A stretch of 64,000 nt of DNA from Fibrobacter sp. (GCA_017649565.1 JAGCGO010000078.1:1-64000), one strand, 5' to 3'. Numbered from the stretch's first letter, positions 25,549 through 34,775 are shown. Made by a program: numbers and translations. Notes: a model not told the origin generated them from the letters alone.

Positions 25549-26235
25549 ATGTTTCACGGTAAGTGTAAGACGTTGCGGAGCCCTTCTTGTGCCCTGTTCG
25601 GTTTTGTTTGCGCCCTGCTGTGCATGATGGCGGGGTGTTCTTCGTGGTCGTATGACTATTACAAGACGACCAGCGGGCTGAATCGTGCGAAAATTTATTT
25701 GGCCTCGTGGGACCGTGGTGATTCGGCGGTTGTGCGCTTTGCTGAATCAGAAAGCCTGTCTGTGTCGTTCTATTTTCAAAACTACGAGCCCTTGGACAAG
25801 TCGCTTGCCGATTCGAGGTCGAATGACGCTTCGCAAAATATCGTGCTGATGGAGGGGGGCGTGAGTGGCTTGCGTGAGCCTCTTTCTCTGCGGTTGATGG
25901 TCGCTTTCAAGAGCGATTCAAATGCTAGGAGCAGTGGGCTTGGTGGCGCCTATGTCGATATCTTTGGGTGCAGTGATTACGGTTGCAAGAAGGCGAGCAA
26001 GGTTGTGCTGCACGACGAGTTTTACGAGTATTCTCGCGTGATTGAAGGTGACGATTTTTCGATACTGGAATCTACGGAAGAATTTTACGTGCTCGAGCAT
26101 GGCTACGATTGCGATGTGACCAAGGAGTACCATTTTAGACTGAAAATAGACCAAGCGGATTTTAAGCTTGATGCCGACTTGCAAAAGGGCGAAGAGACTT
26201 GTTATGAGAGGGATTTGAAATGTCTCTTTTGCTGA
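25549..26235 (+). CDS. Lipoprotein of unknown function
   Basis: 228 residues. Signal with lipobox M-A-G-C (Cys30). The mature part has no family I recognise. It contains a C-S-D-Y-G-C-K-K stretch and a Cys-rich end (CYERDLKCLFC), suggesting disulfides outside the cytoplasm. A GGGAGG stretch precedes the ATG. It overlaps the following FISUMP lipoprotein gene by 16 bp, so the two are co-translated and may act together. It lies right after the IS remnant. Confidence 0.75.
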   Translation: MFHGKCKTLRSPSCALFGFVCALLCMMAGCSSWSYDYYKTTSGLNRAKIYLASWDRGDSAVVRFAESESLSVSFYFQNYEPLDKSLADSRSNDASQNIVLMEGGVSGLREPLSLRLMVAFKSDSNARSSGLGGAYVDIFGCSDYGCKKASKVVLHDEFYEYSRVIEGDDFSILESTEEFYVLEHGYDCDVTKEYHFRLKIDQADFKLDADLQKGEETCYERDLKCLFC

Positions 26236-28895
26236 AATTGTTCCGCGTGGCGCCGCTTTGCCTGGCTCCGTTCCTTGCATCGATTACCGTTGTGTTGTTT
26301 GTGCTTGCGGGCTGTACCGAGGACGATTACTACGAAAAGGCCGAGACAGAGTATTCGACGGTAGAGAGTCACGATCTCGGTGGCGCCTTTCCCTTAAAAT
26401 CCAGAGCGTTGACGGCAAAGTTTATTGTGCCCGGGGCTTTTAGTGTGACCCAGGCGACCGTGACCGAAATGGATAGCAGCCTGAATGAGGTGGCTACCAT
26501 AGAGGGATCTGTCGAAAAAGATTCCGTCAAGTTTGCGGTGCGTAATTACTCCAATCCGTATGTGCTCATCACGATTAAGGGGCGGTGGCAGGGCAAGGAT
26601 TCTTCGGCCGCTGAACGGGAACTGCAGACGCTTACCGACATTTCTGAGGTGGGAACTCCGCAAGTTCGCCTGCTGGGGCACTTGGAAGTTTCGAGGGTAA
26701 AGAAGTTGGTGAAGGAGGGCTACCCGTTCTATACGGCCAAGCGCAAGTCGTCGCATGAACTTCGTCGTGTGTTTATCTACCTGATGAACGGTGACTACCA
26801 GAAACCGCAACTTGTAGAAACGTTTGCCGAGCGCAACGTGGCGTTGACGCTGTTCGCCTTGTTTACCGACGGGGAGTCAATGTTGCTTGATACGGCGCTT
26901 GTCGAAAAGTTTAGGGGCGATATTGCCGATGGCGTGTGTGACGACCTTAAGTTGCTGGCGACCTTGGGCGACAACTTGGCAAAACATTGGCTTAGCCTGT
27001 TTCATTTTTATGATTGGGAAAAAAGGTGGGGCGAAAACGTTATAGAAGAAGTGGCGGAGTACGTCGAGAGTCTCTTGGATGATATCCTTGATATGGAGCC
27101 TTGTTCGCGGTCGGGCGAGACCATTGCCGTAGGTAATGTGGAATCGGAGTTCTACGGCGATTCGCTGGTGTGCGATAAGAGATGGTACTTGTTCAAGCGC
27201 TTGCGGACGGAACGTGAAAAGGATTTTGGAACGTGCGCTTACGAAATGAGTGATCAGCGGATGTATTTGGATGTCGATAGCGTTCGAGGCGTTTTGGATT
27301 CGAATATGGTGGTGCTGGACTCTACCTATTACATTTGCAAGAAGAAGGAGGCGACTTCGTCGCGTTCGAGTGAATTGTACTTTGATACCTTAAAAGTGTT
27401 TGAAGATGCATGGCAGAAGGCGGAACGTCAAGAAATTTTGAAATACTATATGGGCGATTGCTGTATTAGTTGCGAAAACTGGCGTGGAATCTTTAAGGAT
27501 TCGGTTTATAGGTGCAGCGCCTATTATGAACGTTGGGAATACCTGAATACGGATACGCTGACGCACCTTTTGGATTCTTGCGGTGTTGACCGCTTATGGA
27601 CTGTTGATTCGCTCCACGGCGTAAAATATGCCTGCACCTTGGAATCGTGGCAGGCCGAAACCCCCGAACTCGATAGCTTGATGCAGGAGCGACCTTGCGA
27701 CTCGCTCACCGATCGTTACCGCACTATAAAATATGACAGCAGCGGCTACGTGTGCTCAAATGTTAAAATTTCGGGAACGACGGTCTATACGTTTGTGTGG
27801 GCGGATTCGACGATGCTCGCGGAATACGACTTCTTGGCGCTTCAGGAACCTTGTGACCCTGCAAGGGATTCGCTCCGGTTTGTGGAGATGACGGGTTCGG
27901 ATGCGGTTTACCAATGCAAGCAGGAAAACGACCGGTTTGATTTTGTAAAGACCGACAAGGAGACGGCGCTCAATTTAAAGAAGGCTGCGTTCGTGAATGG
28001 GCAAAAGCCGTGCGACCCTGAAACAGACCGTTACCGTACAACGGGCTTTAGCGCTTTTGGTCAAAACTTCTACTATGTTTGCCGCAACAACAAGTATTCG
28101 GAATATGTGCTGACCGAGGTCTCTTACGATGAATACTACATGGTGATGATAGATTACGCCATGTCGCTGGTGAATCGCTCAAAAATTCTTTACGCCTGCA
28201 GTGATTCGGTGCTTGCGTTGCGAGGCCCCGCCGTAGAGGTGGTGGATGGCTCCATTACGGACCCGCGCGATGGTAAACGCTACCGTGTGGTGACGATTGG
28301 CGAACAGACTTGGATGGCCGAGAATCTGGATTATGCGGATAGCGTGGCGACCCCGAACTTGGCGGGCAATTCCTGGTGCTACGAGAACGAACCGGATTCT
28401 TGCGCAAAGTACGGCCGACTTTATACGTGGACGGCTGCGGTGAACCTTGACGAATCGTACAAGAGCAAGAATGCCTACTACGATATATGTACCCCGGTGC
28501 AAGGGGTTTGCCCCGACGGTTGGCATGTGCCGACTCGTGCAGAATGGAACAAACTGTTTGATTATGTCGAAAACAACAATGGTGGCTTGGGTGTTGGCGG
28601 CGGGCTAAAGTCGAAGGAATACTGGAGCGATTATGGTGAAAGGTCGGGCGGTAGCGAAGACTTGTTTGGTTTTACGGCGTTGCCTGCGGGTGTGTATGAC
28701 GGTCGCTCGTTTAGTTACGTTACCAAACAAACTTATATGCATTCGGTAAACCAGGACGAGGCATCTCGCGGGGGGACAACGACGGGGGATTGGGTTTACG
28801 AGGTGGAATTCTCTTTTTTGAACGACCAAAGGATGTATTCTGCGGAGTGGTCCAAGTCTAGCGGGACCTCGCTCCGTTGCCTTAAAGATGAATAA
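26220..28895 (+). CDS. Large FISUMP lipoprotein with Cys-paired repeats
   Basis: 891 residues, the largest FISUMP protein in the window. Lipobox L-A-G-C (Cys32). Residues ~50-330 show no known family. Residues ~330-660 contain degenerate modules of about 50 residues, each with paired cysteines: EPCSRSGE, RPCDSLTDRYRT (about 490), EPCDPARDSLRF (about 542) and KPCDPETDRYRT (about 596), each followed by Y-x-C. The FISUMP domain occupies ~677-891: DPRDGKRYRVVTIGEQTWMA, AKYGRLYTWTAAV, GVCPDGWHVPTRAEWN, FGFTALPAGVY and SLRCLKDE. It overlaps the upstream lipoprotein gene. Confidence 0.88.
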   Translation: MSLLLKLFRVAPLCLAPFLASITVVLFVLAGCTEDDYYEKAETEYSTVESHDLGGAFPLKSRALTAKFIVPGAFSVTQATVTEMDSSLNEVATIEGSVEKDSVKFAVRNYSNPYVLITIKGRWQGKDSSAAERELQTLTDISEVGTPQVRLLGHLEVSRVKKLVKEGYPFYTAKRKSSHELRRVFIYLMNGDYQKPQLVETFAERNVALTLFALFTDGESMLLDTALVEKFRGDIADGVCDDLKLLATLGDNLAKHWLSLFHFYDWEKRWGENVIEEVAEYVESLLDDILDMEPCSRSGETIAVGNVESEFYGDSLVCDKRWYLFKRLRTEREKDFGTCAYEMSDQRMYLDVDSVRGVLDSNMVVLDSTYYICKKKEATSSRSSELYFDTLKVFEDAWQKAERQEILKYYMGDCCISCENWRGIFKDSVYRCSAYYERWEYLNTDTLTHLLDSCGVDRLWTVDSLHGVKYACTLESWQAETPELDSLMQERPCDSLTDRYRTIKYDSSGYVCSNVKISGTTVYTFVWADSTMLAEYDFLALQEPCDPARDSLRFVEMTGSDAVYQCKQENDRFDFVKTDKETALNLKKAAFVNGQKPCDPETDRYRTTGFSAFGQNFYYVCRNNKYSEYVLTEVSYDEYYMVMIDYAMSLVNRSKILYACSDSVLALRGPAVEVVDGSITDPRDGKRYRVVTIGEQTWMAENLDYADSVATPNLAGNSWCYENEPDSCAKYGRLYTWTAAVNLDESYKSKNAYYDICTPVQGVCPDGWHVPTRAEWNKLFDYVENNNGGLGVGGGLKSKEYWSDYGERSGGSEDLFGFTALPAGVYDGRSFSYVTKQTYMHSVNQDEASRGGTTTGDWVYEVEFSFLNDQRMYSAEWSKSSGTSLRCLKDE

Positions 28896-29130
28896 GTGAA
28901 TGGGTGGCGTGTCTTATACTGAAAAAAGTTGTCACTGCACGGAAAGGCAGGCTCAACAAAAATGGAGGCAAAACAGGTCGTAAAAACAGTCGGTTTGTAT
29001 GACGGAAACGTCCACTGGATCAGGCGACAGGTCGTTACGGAAAAGCGCATTTTCTCTGACGAGAACAGGCGGCACGACTCTTGGTTGCATTATACATTTT
29101 TTTGTCTCCGTTCAGCAAGCCGTTTCTTCA

Positions 29131-29170
29131 TCTCTCGTCTGTAGCCGCGTAGCGGCGTTCTCTCGTCTAT
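29131..29170. repeat. CTCTCGT heptamers around a GCCGC-gta-GCGGC palindrome
   Basis: ATCTCTCGTCT, then the perfect hairpin GCCGC-gta-GCGGC (29144-29156), then TTCTCTCGTCT. A minimal version of the composite heptamer element. The rest of the gap 28896-29130 holds no gene I can support. Confidence 0.7.
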
Positions 29171-29179
29171 TTCTCCTAC

Positions 29180-30373
29180 TCACTCCCACAACTTATGCAT
29201 GATCACGGGCCGTTTTTTGCCGGCCTCTGTCCTGTGCATGTACAGGTGCCCGGTGCTGTCGTAGCTGAACTGCTCTCCGACGCGTTCCCCGTTCACGTAG
29301 GTAAGGCTGTCCATCAGCACCCCGTTCGCATACCAGTTGCGCCAGATCCCTTCGCGCTTGCCGTCTTTCCAGAACCCTTCGCTCGCAAGGCCGCCGCCCA
29401 CGCTGTCGGGGTAGAATATGCGGGATTCCTGGATGTTCCCCGCAAGCCACGTCTCTTCGTAGCGCAGCCGCTTGTCGCGCTTCATGTACCAGACCTTGCC
29501 GGAGAGCTCGCCTGCGACAAAGGTGGATTCCGCGCAGACGAATTCTTCGCTTTCCCGGTGGCAGGTACCGTAAGATGTTCCGCTTCCGTTTTCGAACAAA
29601 CTTTCCCTTAGGATGTTCCCGTCCTTGTCGAGCCAGCGCCATAGGGAGTCTCGCTGCCCGTTCTTCCAGTGCTCCTGCTTTTGTATCGTGCCGTCGGCGC
29701 GGTACAACGTCCATTTGCCGCTCTGGATTCCCTGGTCGTAATTCCCCTCGAGCATGAGTTTTCCGCTCGGGTAGTATTCGCGCGATATCCCGTGGCGTTT
29801 GCCGTAGGCGCAGTCGTATTCGCTGGAGCGGACGCTGTCGGAGGAGTAGTAGGCGATGTGCCCGGAGGGGTTTCCCGGGTGGCAGGTGCTCTCTTCGGCG
29901 AGCGTCCCGTTCTCGTACCACTTTCTCCACACGTCGATAGAGTCGCCTTCCTTGCCGTAGTGTTCCTCGAAGGCCTTGTTCCGGTTGTAGTGCCAGCCTT
30001 CCCAGTCGCCCACTGGGTGGTCGTCCTTGTAATGCCGTTCGGCCTGGACCTTCTTGTCGTAGAAGTACGAGAGCCATTCCCCGTCCTTCCTGCCCTTCTT
30101 GTAGTAACCCGTGCCGATGAGGTCGCCGAGATCGCTCCATTGCTTGAACTTGCCGTGCGGGACATTGTCCTTGAAGGGGATTTCCAGCTTCTTGATGCCG
30201 TTCGTGTACCATTCGACCTGTTTGAGGATTTCCCCGTCCGGGTATATCCATACGGATGTTTTCTTGATGTCGTTGACGTGGTAGCTGAGGACCTGTTCCT
30301 CGGCATGTTCCACGGTGCATCCGGAAAGGATTGCAAAAACACCCAAAAAGGCGATAGTTTTGAAACGCTTCAT
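29180..30373 (-). CDS. MORN/YwqK-like repeat lipoprotein
   Basis: 397 residues. Lipobox L-S-G-C (Cys19). The body is a run of about 12 repeats of the MORN-like/YwqK kind, for example GEILKQVEWYTNGIKKLEIPF, G-x-G-Y-Y-K-K-G-R-K-D-G-E-W-L-S-Y-F, SGKLMLEGNYDQGIQSGKWTL (in part) and EGFWKDGKREGIWRNWYANG. Such repeats form beta-sheet solenoids; the function is not known. The last ~90 codons are duplicated at 24746-25020. Confidence 0.85.
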   Translation of the reverse strand: MKRFKTIAFLGVFAILSGCTVEHAEEQVLSYHVNDIKKTSVWIYPDGEILKQVEWYTNGIKKLEIPFKDNVPHGKFKQWSDLGDLIGTGYYKKGRKDGEWLSYFYDKKVQAERHYKDDHPVGDWEGWHYNRNKAFEEHYGKEGDSIDVWRKWYENGTLAEESTCHPGNPSGHIAYYSSDSVRSSEYDCAYGKRHGISREYYPSGKLMLEGNYDQGIQSGKWTLYRADGTIQKQEHWKNGQRDSLWRWLDKDGNILRESLFENGSGTSYGTCHRESEEFVCAESTFVAGELSGKVWYMKRDKRLRYEETWLAGNIQESRIFYPDSVGGGLASEGFWKDGKREGIWRNWYANGVLMDSLTYVNGERVGEQFSYDSTGHLYMHRTEAGKKRPVIMHKLWE

Positions 30374-30407
30374 ATTCGGTAAAGTAGAAAAAAGGTAATT
30401 TCTAGTC

Positions 30408-31196
30408 GTGGACGAATTGAAGAAAAAAACGGTTGCTGAAACGCTTAAATCGAGGTTGCAGGCTCCATGGGTGTGGCTTATCCTCGTTTTGACGCTTGGG
30501 CTGACGGCACTGTTCTACGTGTCGCAGAAGCCGGAAATCGTCCTGTACAACAAGTATATCAAGAACATTTCGGAATACCAGCTGCTCGAAACGCGGCTGA
30601 TGCGCTCGATGGAGCGCGTGCGCATGGGGCGCATGACGGATTCCTCGTCGATCCAGTCCCAGGTCATGGTGCTTAGGGAGATTGCCTCTACCTTCTCTCA
30701 CGACATGGACGGCCTGAACGACATAAAGATAAAGACTCCTCCGGCATCATCGGTCAGCCGTTTCGAACGCGAGGTCTCGAGGAAATTGTCCGGCGTTGCC
30801 TGGTACTTTATCAACCGCAACGCATGGTTCCTGTCCCGCGATTCCCTGATTGCCCAGATGGACGGTCTCCCTTCGAGTACGCTTTTTGCCCTTTATGCCC
30901 TGCTGGATTCCGCATCTGCCGGGATGAATGTCTCGCGCCCGCCCCAGATGGACTTGCCTGAAAACTTGGCCAAGGGTGTGGACGGCTTGCTTGCGTCCAA
31001 TGCCGATCTCTCGGTGGCGTGGAACCGTCTGAACAGTGATGTCACCATGGCCTGCAGCGAGGAGCTGGTCCAGTTCTTCCAGATGGGAAACCTTGACGAG
31101 ATTTCGCTCAAGTCCAAGATCCCCATGGTGTTCTATTTCCTTTCGATAGTACTCCTCCTGACAACCTTCTTCTTCATTTTCCGCTCCAAGCAGTAG
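30408..31196 (+). CDS. Membrane protein of unknown function, two-TM topology
   Basis: 262 residues from a GTG. A TM helix near the N-terminus (WVWLILVLTLGLTALFYV, ~21-38) and one at the C-terminus (VFYFLSIVLLLTTFFFIF, ~240-257) enclose a ~200-residue extracytoplasmic helical part with no known motif. This is the layout of sensor or chemoreceptor periplasmic domains, but no signalling module follows. The gene starts 34 bp from the divergent lipoprotein gene. First of three tightly packed genes (5-bp gap to the next). Confidence 0.7.
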   Translation: MDELKKKTVAETLKSRLQAPWVWLILVLTLGLTALFYVSQKPEIVLYNKYIKNISEYQLLETRLMRSMERVRMGRMTDSSSIQSQVMVLREIASTFSHDMDGLNDIKIKTPPASSVSRFEREVSRKLSGVAWYFINRNAWFLSRDSLIAQMDGLPSSTLFALYALLDSASAGMNVSRPPQMDLPENLAKGVDGLLASNADLSVAWNRLNSDVTMACSEELVQFFQMGNLDEISLKSKIPMVFYFLSIVLLLTTFFFIFRSKQ

Positions 31197-31201
31197 ACGT
31201 T

Positions 31202-31771
31202 ATGCTATCCTTTTTCCGTACCCGCCATTCCGCCTATTTCAATTTCGCGTTCCTTTTCGCCGTGCTGGGTTCGTGGTTGTTCTTCTATTTGCAGCCTGTC
31301 CTCCGGGGCTTTCTGAGTGACGAGTACTTGTTTTACGGCAAGGTGAGCTATGCCGCCATCCCGAGCATTTTCGGCAACACCGACATTCCGCTTTTGGACA
31401 AGACGTATTTCCGCCTGAACGGTGACAACGATGCGACCTTTGTGCTTTATGCGTCCAAGGAAATCTTGGAAGAGATGTCCGACTGGTTCCAGTTCGGGGC
31501 CCGCAATGCGGGGGACATTTCCCTGGAGGTGTCTGCGGCGCGAATCGGGGAAAACCGGTTCGTGGTGAGCTCGATGGCGACTTCGAACGGGGCGCTGGAA
31601 TGGGATACCCTCATGGAATACCAGTTCCAGTGGGCCATGATTTACCTTGTTGTGGAATTGGCCCTTTTCTGCGTGTTTGTTTTCTTCATTGTCCTGGGCT
31701 TCAGGTCCTGGCGGCGCTGGAAGGCGCTGAAACGCAAGTTGATGTCCGACGGGGACGATTCCGGTGACTAG
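31202..31771 (+). CDS. Membrane protein of unknown function
   Basis: 189 residues. N-terminal TM (FNFAFLFAVLGSWLFFYL, ~13-30), periplasmic segment, second TM (MIYLVVELALFCVFVFFIVLG in about 145-165), then a basic cytoplasmic tail ending in D-G-D-D-S-G-D. Same two-TM plan as its upstream neighbour, from which only 5 bp separate it, so the two may form a complex. It overlaps the next gene by 8 bp. No known family recognised. Confidence 0.7.
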   Translation: MLSFFRTRHSAYFNFAFLFAVLGSWLFFYLQPVLRGFLSDEYLFYGKVSYAAIPSIFGNTDIPLLDKTYFRLNGDNDATFVLYASKEILEEMSDWFQFGARNAGDISLEVSAARIGENRFVVSSMATSNGALEWDTLMEYQFQWAMIYLVVELALFCVFVFFIVLGFRSWRRWKALKRKLMSDGDDSGD

Positions 31772-32486
31772 GTTCCATGGGCTTCTTCTTTCGGCGGTCT
31801 TGACCCTGCTCCTTTTTTCCGCTTCTTGGGCGGGCAAGGCTAAGGATACGCTCCTGGTCGACGTTCCCGGCGTAAAGAGTACGGTCGGCGTGTGGTGGCC
31901 TGCATCCCGCGAAAAGGCTCCTGTGCTGGTCTGGTTCCACGGGGGCATGACGAGCGGGAATTGCGAGAAGGGGCTTGTCGCCGGTGACGACCTGTCCAAG
32001 CTGTACCCTGCGGCCATTGTGGTGAGCGCTTCCGCCTGCCGCGAAAATCACTGGGCGACCTCTCCGATGGTTGCCGTGGTGGACCGGGCGCTCGATTCCG
32101 TGGCTACGCTCAGAAAGTCTCCCGTGGGCGAGGTCTCCCTCGTGGGCGTTTCGGACGGGGCTATCGGCGTATTCGTGTATTCCCTGAACGGCGGACGGCG
32201 GGTGCAGGACCGGTTGCTCGTAAGTTCGAACGGGGGCTTGCTGGGGGATGCAAAAATGCTGGCGTCGCAGGGCAAGTTCAAGGATGGTCGTTGGCGCTTT
32301 TTGCAGGGCGGCTCGGACCGGCTGTATCCGTCCGGTGTCACGGTCCCTTGGATTGATTCGTTCTGCCGTACGCTCGGTTCCGATTGCGACTTGAAGTTCG
32401 ACCAGGCCGGCGAGCACGACTGGAGCTACTGGCGTGACAAGCATATGGACTGGATCCGCGCAGCAATCGCTCCTAAAAAGAAATAG
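31764..32486 (+). CDS. Secreted alpha/beta-hydrolase (esterase-like)
   Basis: 240 residues from a GTG overlapping the previous gene. The signal peptide is LLLSAVLTLLLFSASWA|GK. Hydrolase features: VLVWFHGGMTSGNC (oxyanion HGG), nucleophile VGVSDGAIGVF (G-x-S-x-G as G-V-S-D-G), an acidic residue in LQGGSDRLYPSG and the histidine in AGEHDWSYW. Resembles dienelactone-hydrolase or feruloyl-esterase-like folds; an ester target outside the cytoplasm is plausible in a plant-cell-wall degrader, but this is inference. Confidence 0.75.
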   Translation: MTRFHGLLLSAVLTLLLFSASWAGKAKDTLLVDVPGVKSTVGVWWPASREKAPVLVWFHGGMTSGNCEKGLVAGDDLSKLYPAAIVVSASACRENHWATSPMVAVVDRALDSVATLRKSPVGEVSLVGVSDGAIGVFVYSLNGGRRVQDRLLVSSNGGLLGDAKMLASQGKFKDGRWRFLQGGSDRLYPSGVTVPWIDSFCRTLGSDCDLKFDQAGEHDWSYWRDKHMDWIRAAIAPKKK

Positions 32487-32522
32487 GGATGCCGTTATTT
32501 TAACTTTTTTGTGCTTCCTACC

Positions 32523-32550
32523 TTGACAAAATGCGCATTTTTTTCAAAAT
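32523..32550 (+). promoter_or_regulatory. Probable promoter of tRNA-Leu
   Basis: Consensus -35 TTGACA (32523-32528) and a weak -10 (CAAAAT, 32545-32550) at 16-bp spacing, just ahead of the tRNA. Confidence 0.5.
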
Positions 32551-32562
32551 TTGGTGCACCAC

Positions 32563-32646
32563 GCGGATGTGGTGGAACTGGTAGACACGCTAGATTCAGG
32601 TTCTAGTGCCTGCGAGGGCATGAAGGTTCAAGTCCTTTCATCCGCA
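32563..32646 (+). tRNA. tRNA-Leu(CAG)
   Basis: 84 nt with the long type II variable arm. Acceptor GCGGATG / CATCCGC, anticodon stem CTAGA / TCTAG with loop TTCAGGT (anticodon CAG), T-loop GGTTCAAGTCC. Discriminator A; CCA is not encoded. Confidence 0.95.
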
Positions 32647-32650
32647 CTGA

Positions 32651-32680
32651 AAAACCCGGTAGTTCGCTACCGGGTTTTTT
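32651..32680. terminator. Terminator after tRNA-Leu
   Basis: AACCCGGTAG-TTCG-CTACCGGGTT stem (32653-32676) followed by T residues; the A-run on the left lets it work for the convergent helicase gene too. Confidence 0.9.
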
Positions 32681-32719
32681 ATTGTTCAAAGCAGTGTTGC
32701 TGCAGGGGGCTGCAGTTTT

Positions 32720-34498
32720 CTACTGTCTCGCAGCGAGTTCTTCGGGCGTGCGGGCGAGGATGTCCCAGTCGCCGCGCTTGATGATCTTGTAGGCGTAGCC
32801 CTGCTCGGTCAGGAACAGCTGGCGGTTCATCGCGAATTCCTGCTCCTTGGAGTCCTGCGTCACGATGCTGTAGAAGTGTGCGGCACCGCCGTCGCTCTTG
32901 GGGCGCAGCACGCGGCCGAGGCGCTGGGCTTCTTCCTGGCGGCTGCCGAACGTACCCGAAATCTGGATGAGCACGTTTGCGTCGGGCAGGTCGATGGCGA
33001 AGTTGCCGACCTTCGATACCATGAGGTTCTTGAGGCTTCCGTCGCGGAAGGCGGCGTACAGCTTTTCGCGGTCCTTGTTCGGCGTCTTGCCCGTGATGAG
33101 CGGGATGCCGAGTTCCTTGGAGAGCGATTCGAGCTGGTCAATATACTGGCCGATGATGAGCACGCGGTCGTCGGGCTTGTCGTAGTACTTGAGCAGGCGT
33201 TCCACGATGTCCGTCTTCTCGGGGTTCGTGGAGGCGAGCGTAATCTTCTCGCGCACCGGTGCAAGCGCATACTTCATCTTGAGCTCGGCTTCCATCGGGA
33301 TACGGATTTCGTTACAGTCGGCGGTGGCAATCCAGCCCTGAGCTTCCAGGATGCGCCACGGGATATCGTACTTCTTGGGGCCGATAAGGCTGAAAACTTC
33401 GGTTTCCTTGTGGTCTTCGCGGACGAGCGTGGCGGTGAGGCCGAGGCGGCGCGTGGCCTGCATCTCGGTACTCAGGCGGAACACCGGGGCGGGCAACAGG
33501 TGCACTTCGTCGTAAATCATGAGGCCCCATTTCTGGGTACTGAACAACGGGAAGTTTGCGAGCTCCTTCTTGACTTCCTCGTCGGTGAAGTCGTCGAGTT
33601 CGGTCTCGGGCTTCTCGTTTTCGGCCTTCTTCGCGCGCTTGCGCTGCGTGAGGATCTGGTAGGTCGCGACCGTCACCGGGCCGATTTCCTTGACTTCACC
33701 GGAGTATTCCTTCACCTGGTCGAGGGTGAGGTCGGTCTTGTCGCAGATTTCGCGGATCCACTGGCGCGATGCCGAGATGTTCGGCGTGAGAATCAATGTC
33801 TTCGTTTGTACGAGGGCCATCGTCGCAAGGCCGATAACCGTCTTGCCCGAACCGCAGGGGAGCACGATGACGCCCGAACCGCCCTTTTCGGAGCCGCTTG
33901 CGTAGAATACCTGGGCGGCTTCCTTCTGGTAGTCGCGGAGTTCGAACTTCTTGCCCGAAAGCGTCGTTTCGCGCAGGTGGATGGGCAGCGGATCGCCCAC
34001 GGTGTAGCCTGCGAGGTCTTCGACCGGGAAACCGGCGTTGGTGAGGGCCATCTTGAGGTGGCCGCGGCGTTCGGGGTCCACGATGGCGCTGGTGTCACCG
34101 AGGAATTCGATAACGAACGGCTCGACTTCCTTGAGCTTGCATATTTCGGTGAACATGTACTGGTCGTCGGATTCGATGATCAGCCTGTCGCCGTCTTTCT
34201 TGAGGCGCAGGAGGCCGTAACGGGCCATGTAGTCTTCGACTTCCGTGATGACCGTCTGTGGGATGGGGTAGCGGCTCTGGCTTTCGAGACGCTCGATGAC
34301 GTCCGGTGCGCGCAGTCCGGTTGCGGCTGCGTTCCAGAGGCTCAGGTGTGATATCTTGTAAGTATGCAGATGTTCCGGGCTCTTGACGAGTTCGGTAAAG
34401 GGGGCTATTGCGTCGCGTGCTGCTTCGTAGGAGGGGGAATCGACCTCGACCATGATTTCGAGGTTGCTCTGTACAATGATGGCGCCATTCGGATTCAT
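32720..34498 (-). CDS. XPB/Ssl2-type DNA repair helicase
   Basis: 592 residues. The N-terminal ~190 residues match bacterial XPB (LIVQSN-like GAIIVQSNLEIMVEVDSP and a damage-recognition-like region). Helicase motifs: ELRDYQKEAAQVF (Q motif), VLPCGSGKT (motif I, about 215-223), DEVH (motif II), LGLTATLVRED (III), the C-terminal lobe with IIGQYIDQ, SKVGNFAIDLPDA and QRLGRVLRPKSDG (VI). 3'-5' DNA helicase/translocase, probably in nucleotide excision repair. The start is 97 bp from tRNA-Thr; the gap has degenerate CTAG heptamers (34527-34540). Confidence 0.92.
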   Translation of the reverse strand: MNPNGAIIVQSNLEIMVEVDSPSYEAARDAIAPFTELVKSPEHLHTYKISHLSLWNAAATGLRAPDVIERLESQSRYPIPQTVITEVEDYMARYGLLRLKKDGDRLIIESDDQYMFTEICKLKEVEPFVIEFLGDTSAIVDPERRGHLKMALTNAGFPVEDLAGYTVGDPLPIHLRETTLSGKKFELRDYQKEAAQVFYASGSEKGGSGVIVLPCGSGKTVIGLATMALVQTKTLILTPNISASRQWIREICDKTDLTLDQVKEYSGEVKEIGPVTVATYQILTQRKRAKKAENEKPETELDDFTDEEVKKELANFPLFSTQKWGLMIYDEVHLLPAPVFRLSTEMQATRRLGLTATLVREDHKETEVFSLIGPKKYDIPWRILEAQGWIATADCNEIRIPMEAELKMKYALAPVREKITLASTNPEKTDIVERLLKYYDKPDDRVLIIGQYIDQLESLSKELGIPLITGKTPNKDREKLYAAFRDGSLKNLMVSKVGNFAIDLPDANVLIQISGTFGSRQEEAQRLGRVLRPKSDGGAAHFYSIVTQDSKEQEFAMNRQLFLTEQGYAYKIIKRGDWDILARTPEELAARQ

Positions 34499-34561
34499 AG
34501 GGTGCCAAATTTAGAAAAAAAAGAGGCTAGATGCTAGTATTTAAGGGTTAGGGAAGTAAAA

Positions 34562-34593
34562 TAAAAGCCGCACTCCCGAAGGAATGCGGCTTT
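34562..34593 (-). terminator. Terminator after tRNA-Thr
   Basis: Minus strand AAAGCCGCA...TGCGGCTTTT hairpin with a central TTCG, followed by a T-rich stretch. Confidence 0.88.
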
Positions 34594-34595
34594 AG

Positions 34596-34668
34596 AGCCA
34601 CCCAGCAGATTTGAACTGCCGACCTGCTGATTACGAATCAGCTGCTCTACCAGCTGAGCTAGAGTGGC
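34596..34668 (-). tRNA. tRNA-Thr(CGT)
   Basis: 73 nt. Acceptor GCCACTC / GGGTGGC, D-arm AGCTCAGCTGGTAGAGC, anticodon stem GCTGA / TCAGC with loop TTCGTAA (anticodon CGT), T-loop AGTTCAAAT. CCA is not encoded. A TTGACA lies upstream on the minus strand (34709-34704). Confidence 0.95.
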
Positions 34669-34775
34669 GTAGCGGGGCAAAAGTTAGTAATAAGGCTCCC
34701 TTTTGTCAAGATTGGCTGACAAAGGAACTTTTTTTTTCTATGATTGGGTCACAAATTTTAAAATGGACGTCAATT

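Noticed and set aside
28929..29144. 71-codon frame after the large FISUMP gene
   Set aside because: TTG start without SD, no known domain, and it runs into the heptamer/palindrome element; not supported as a gene.
34611..34775. Upstream extension of the TPR protein
   Set aside because: It would be translated out of tRNA-Thr and a promoter region; the ATG at 34776 precedes a normal cytoplasmic tail and TM helix.
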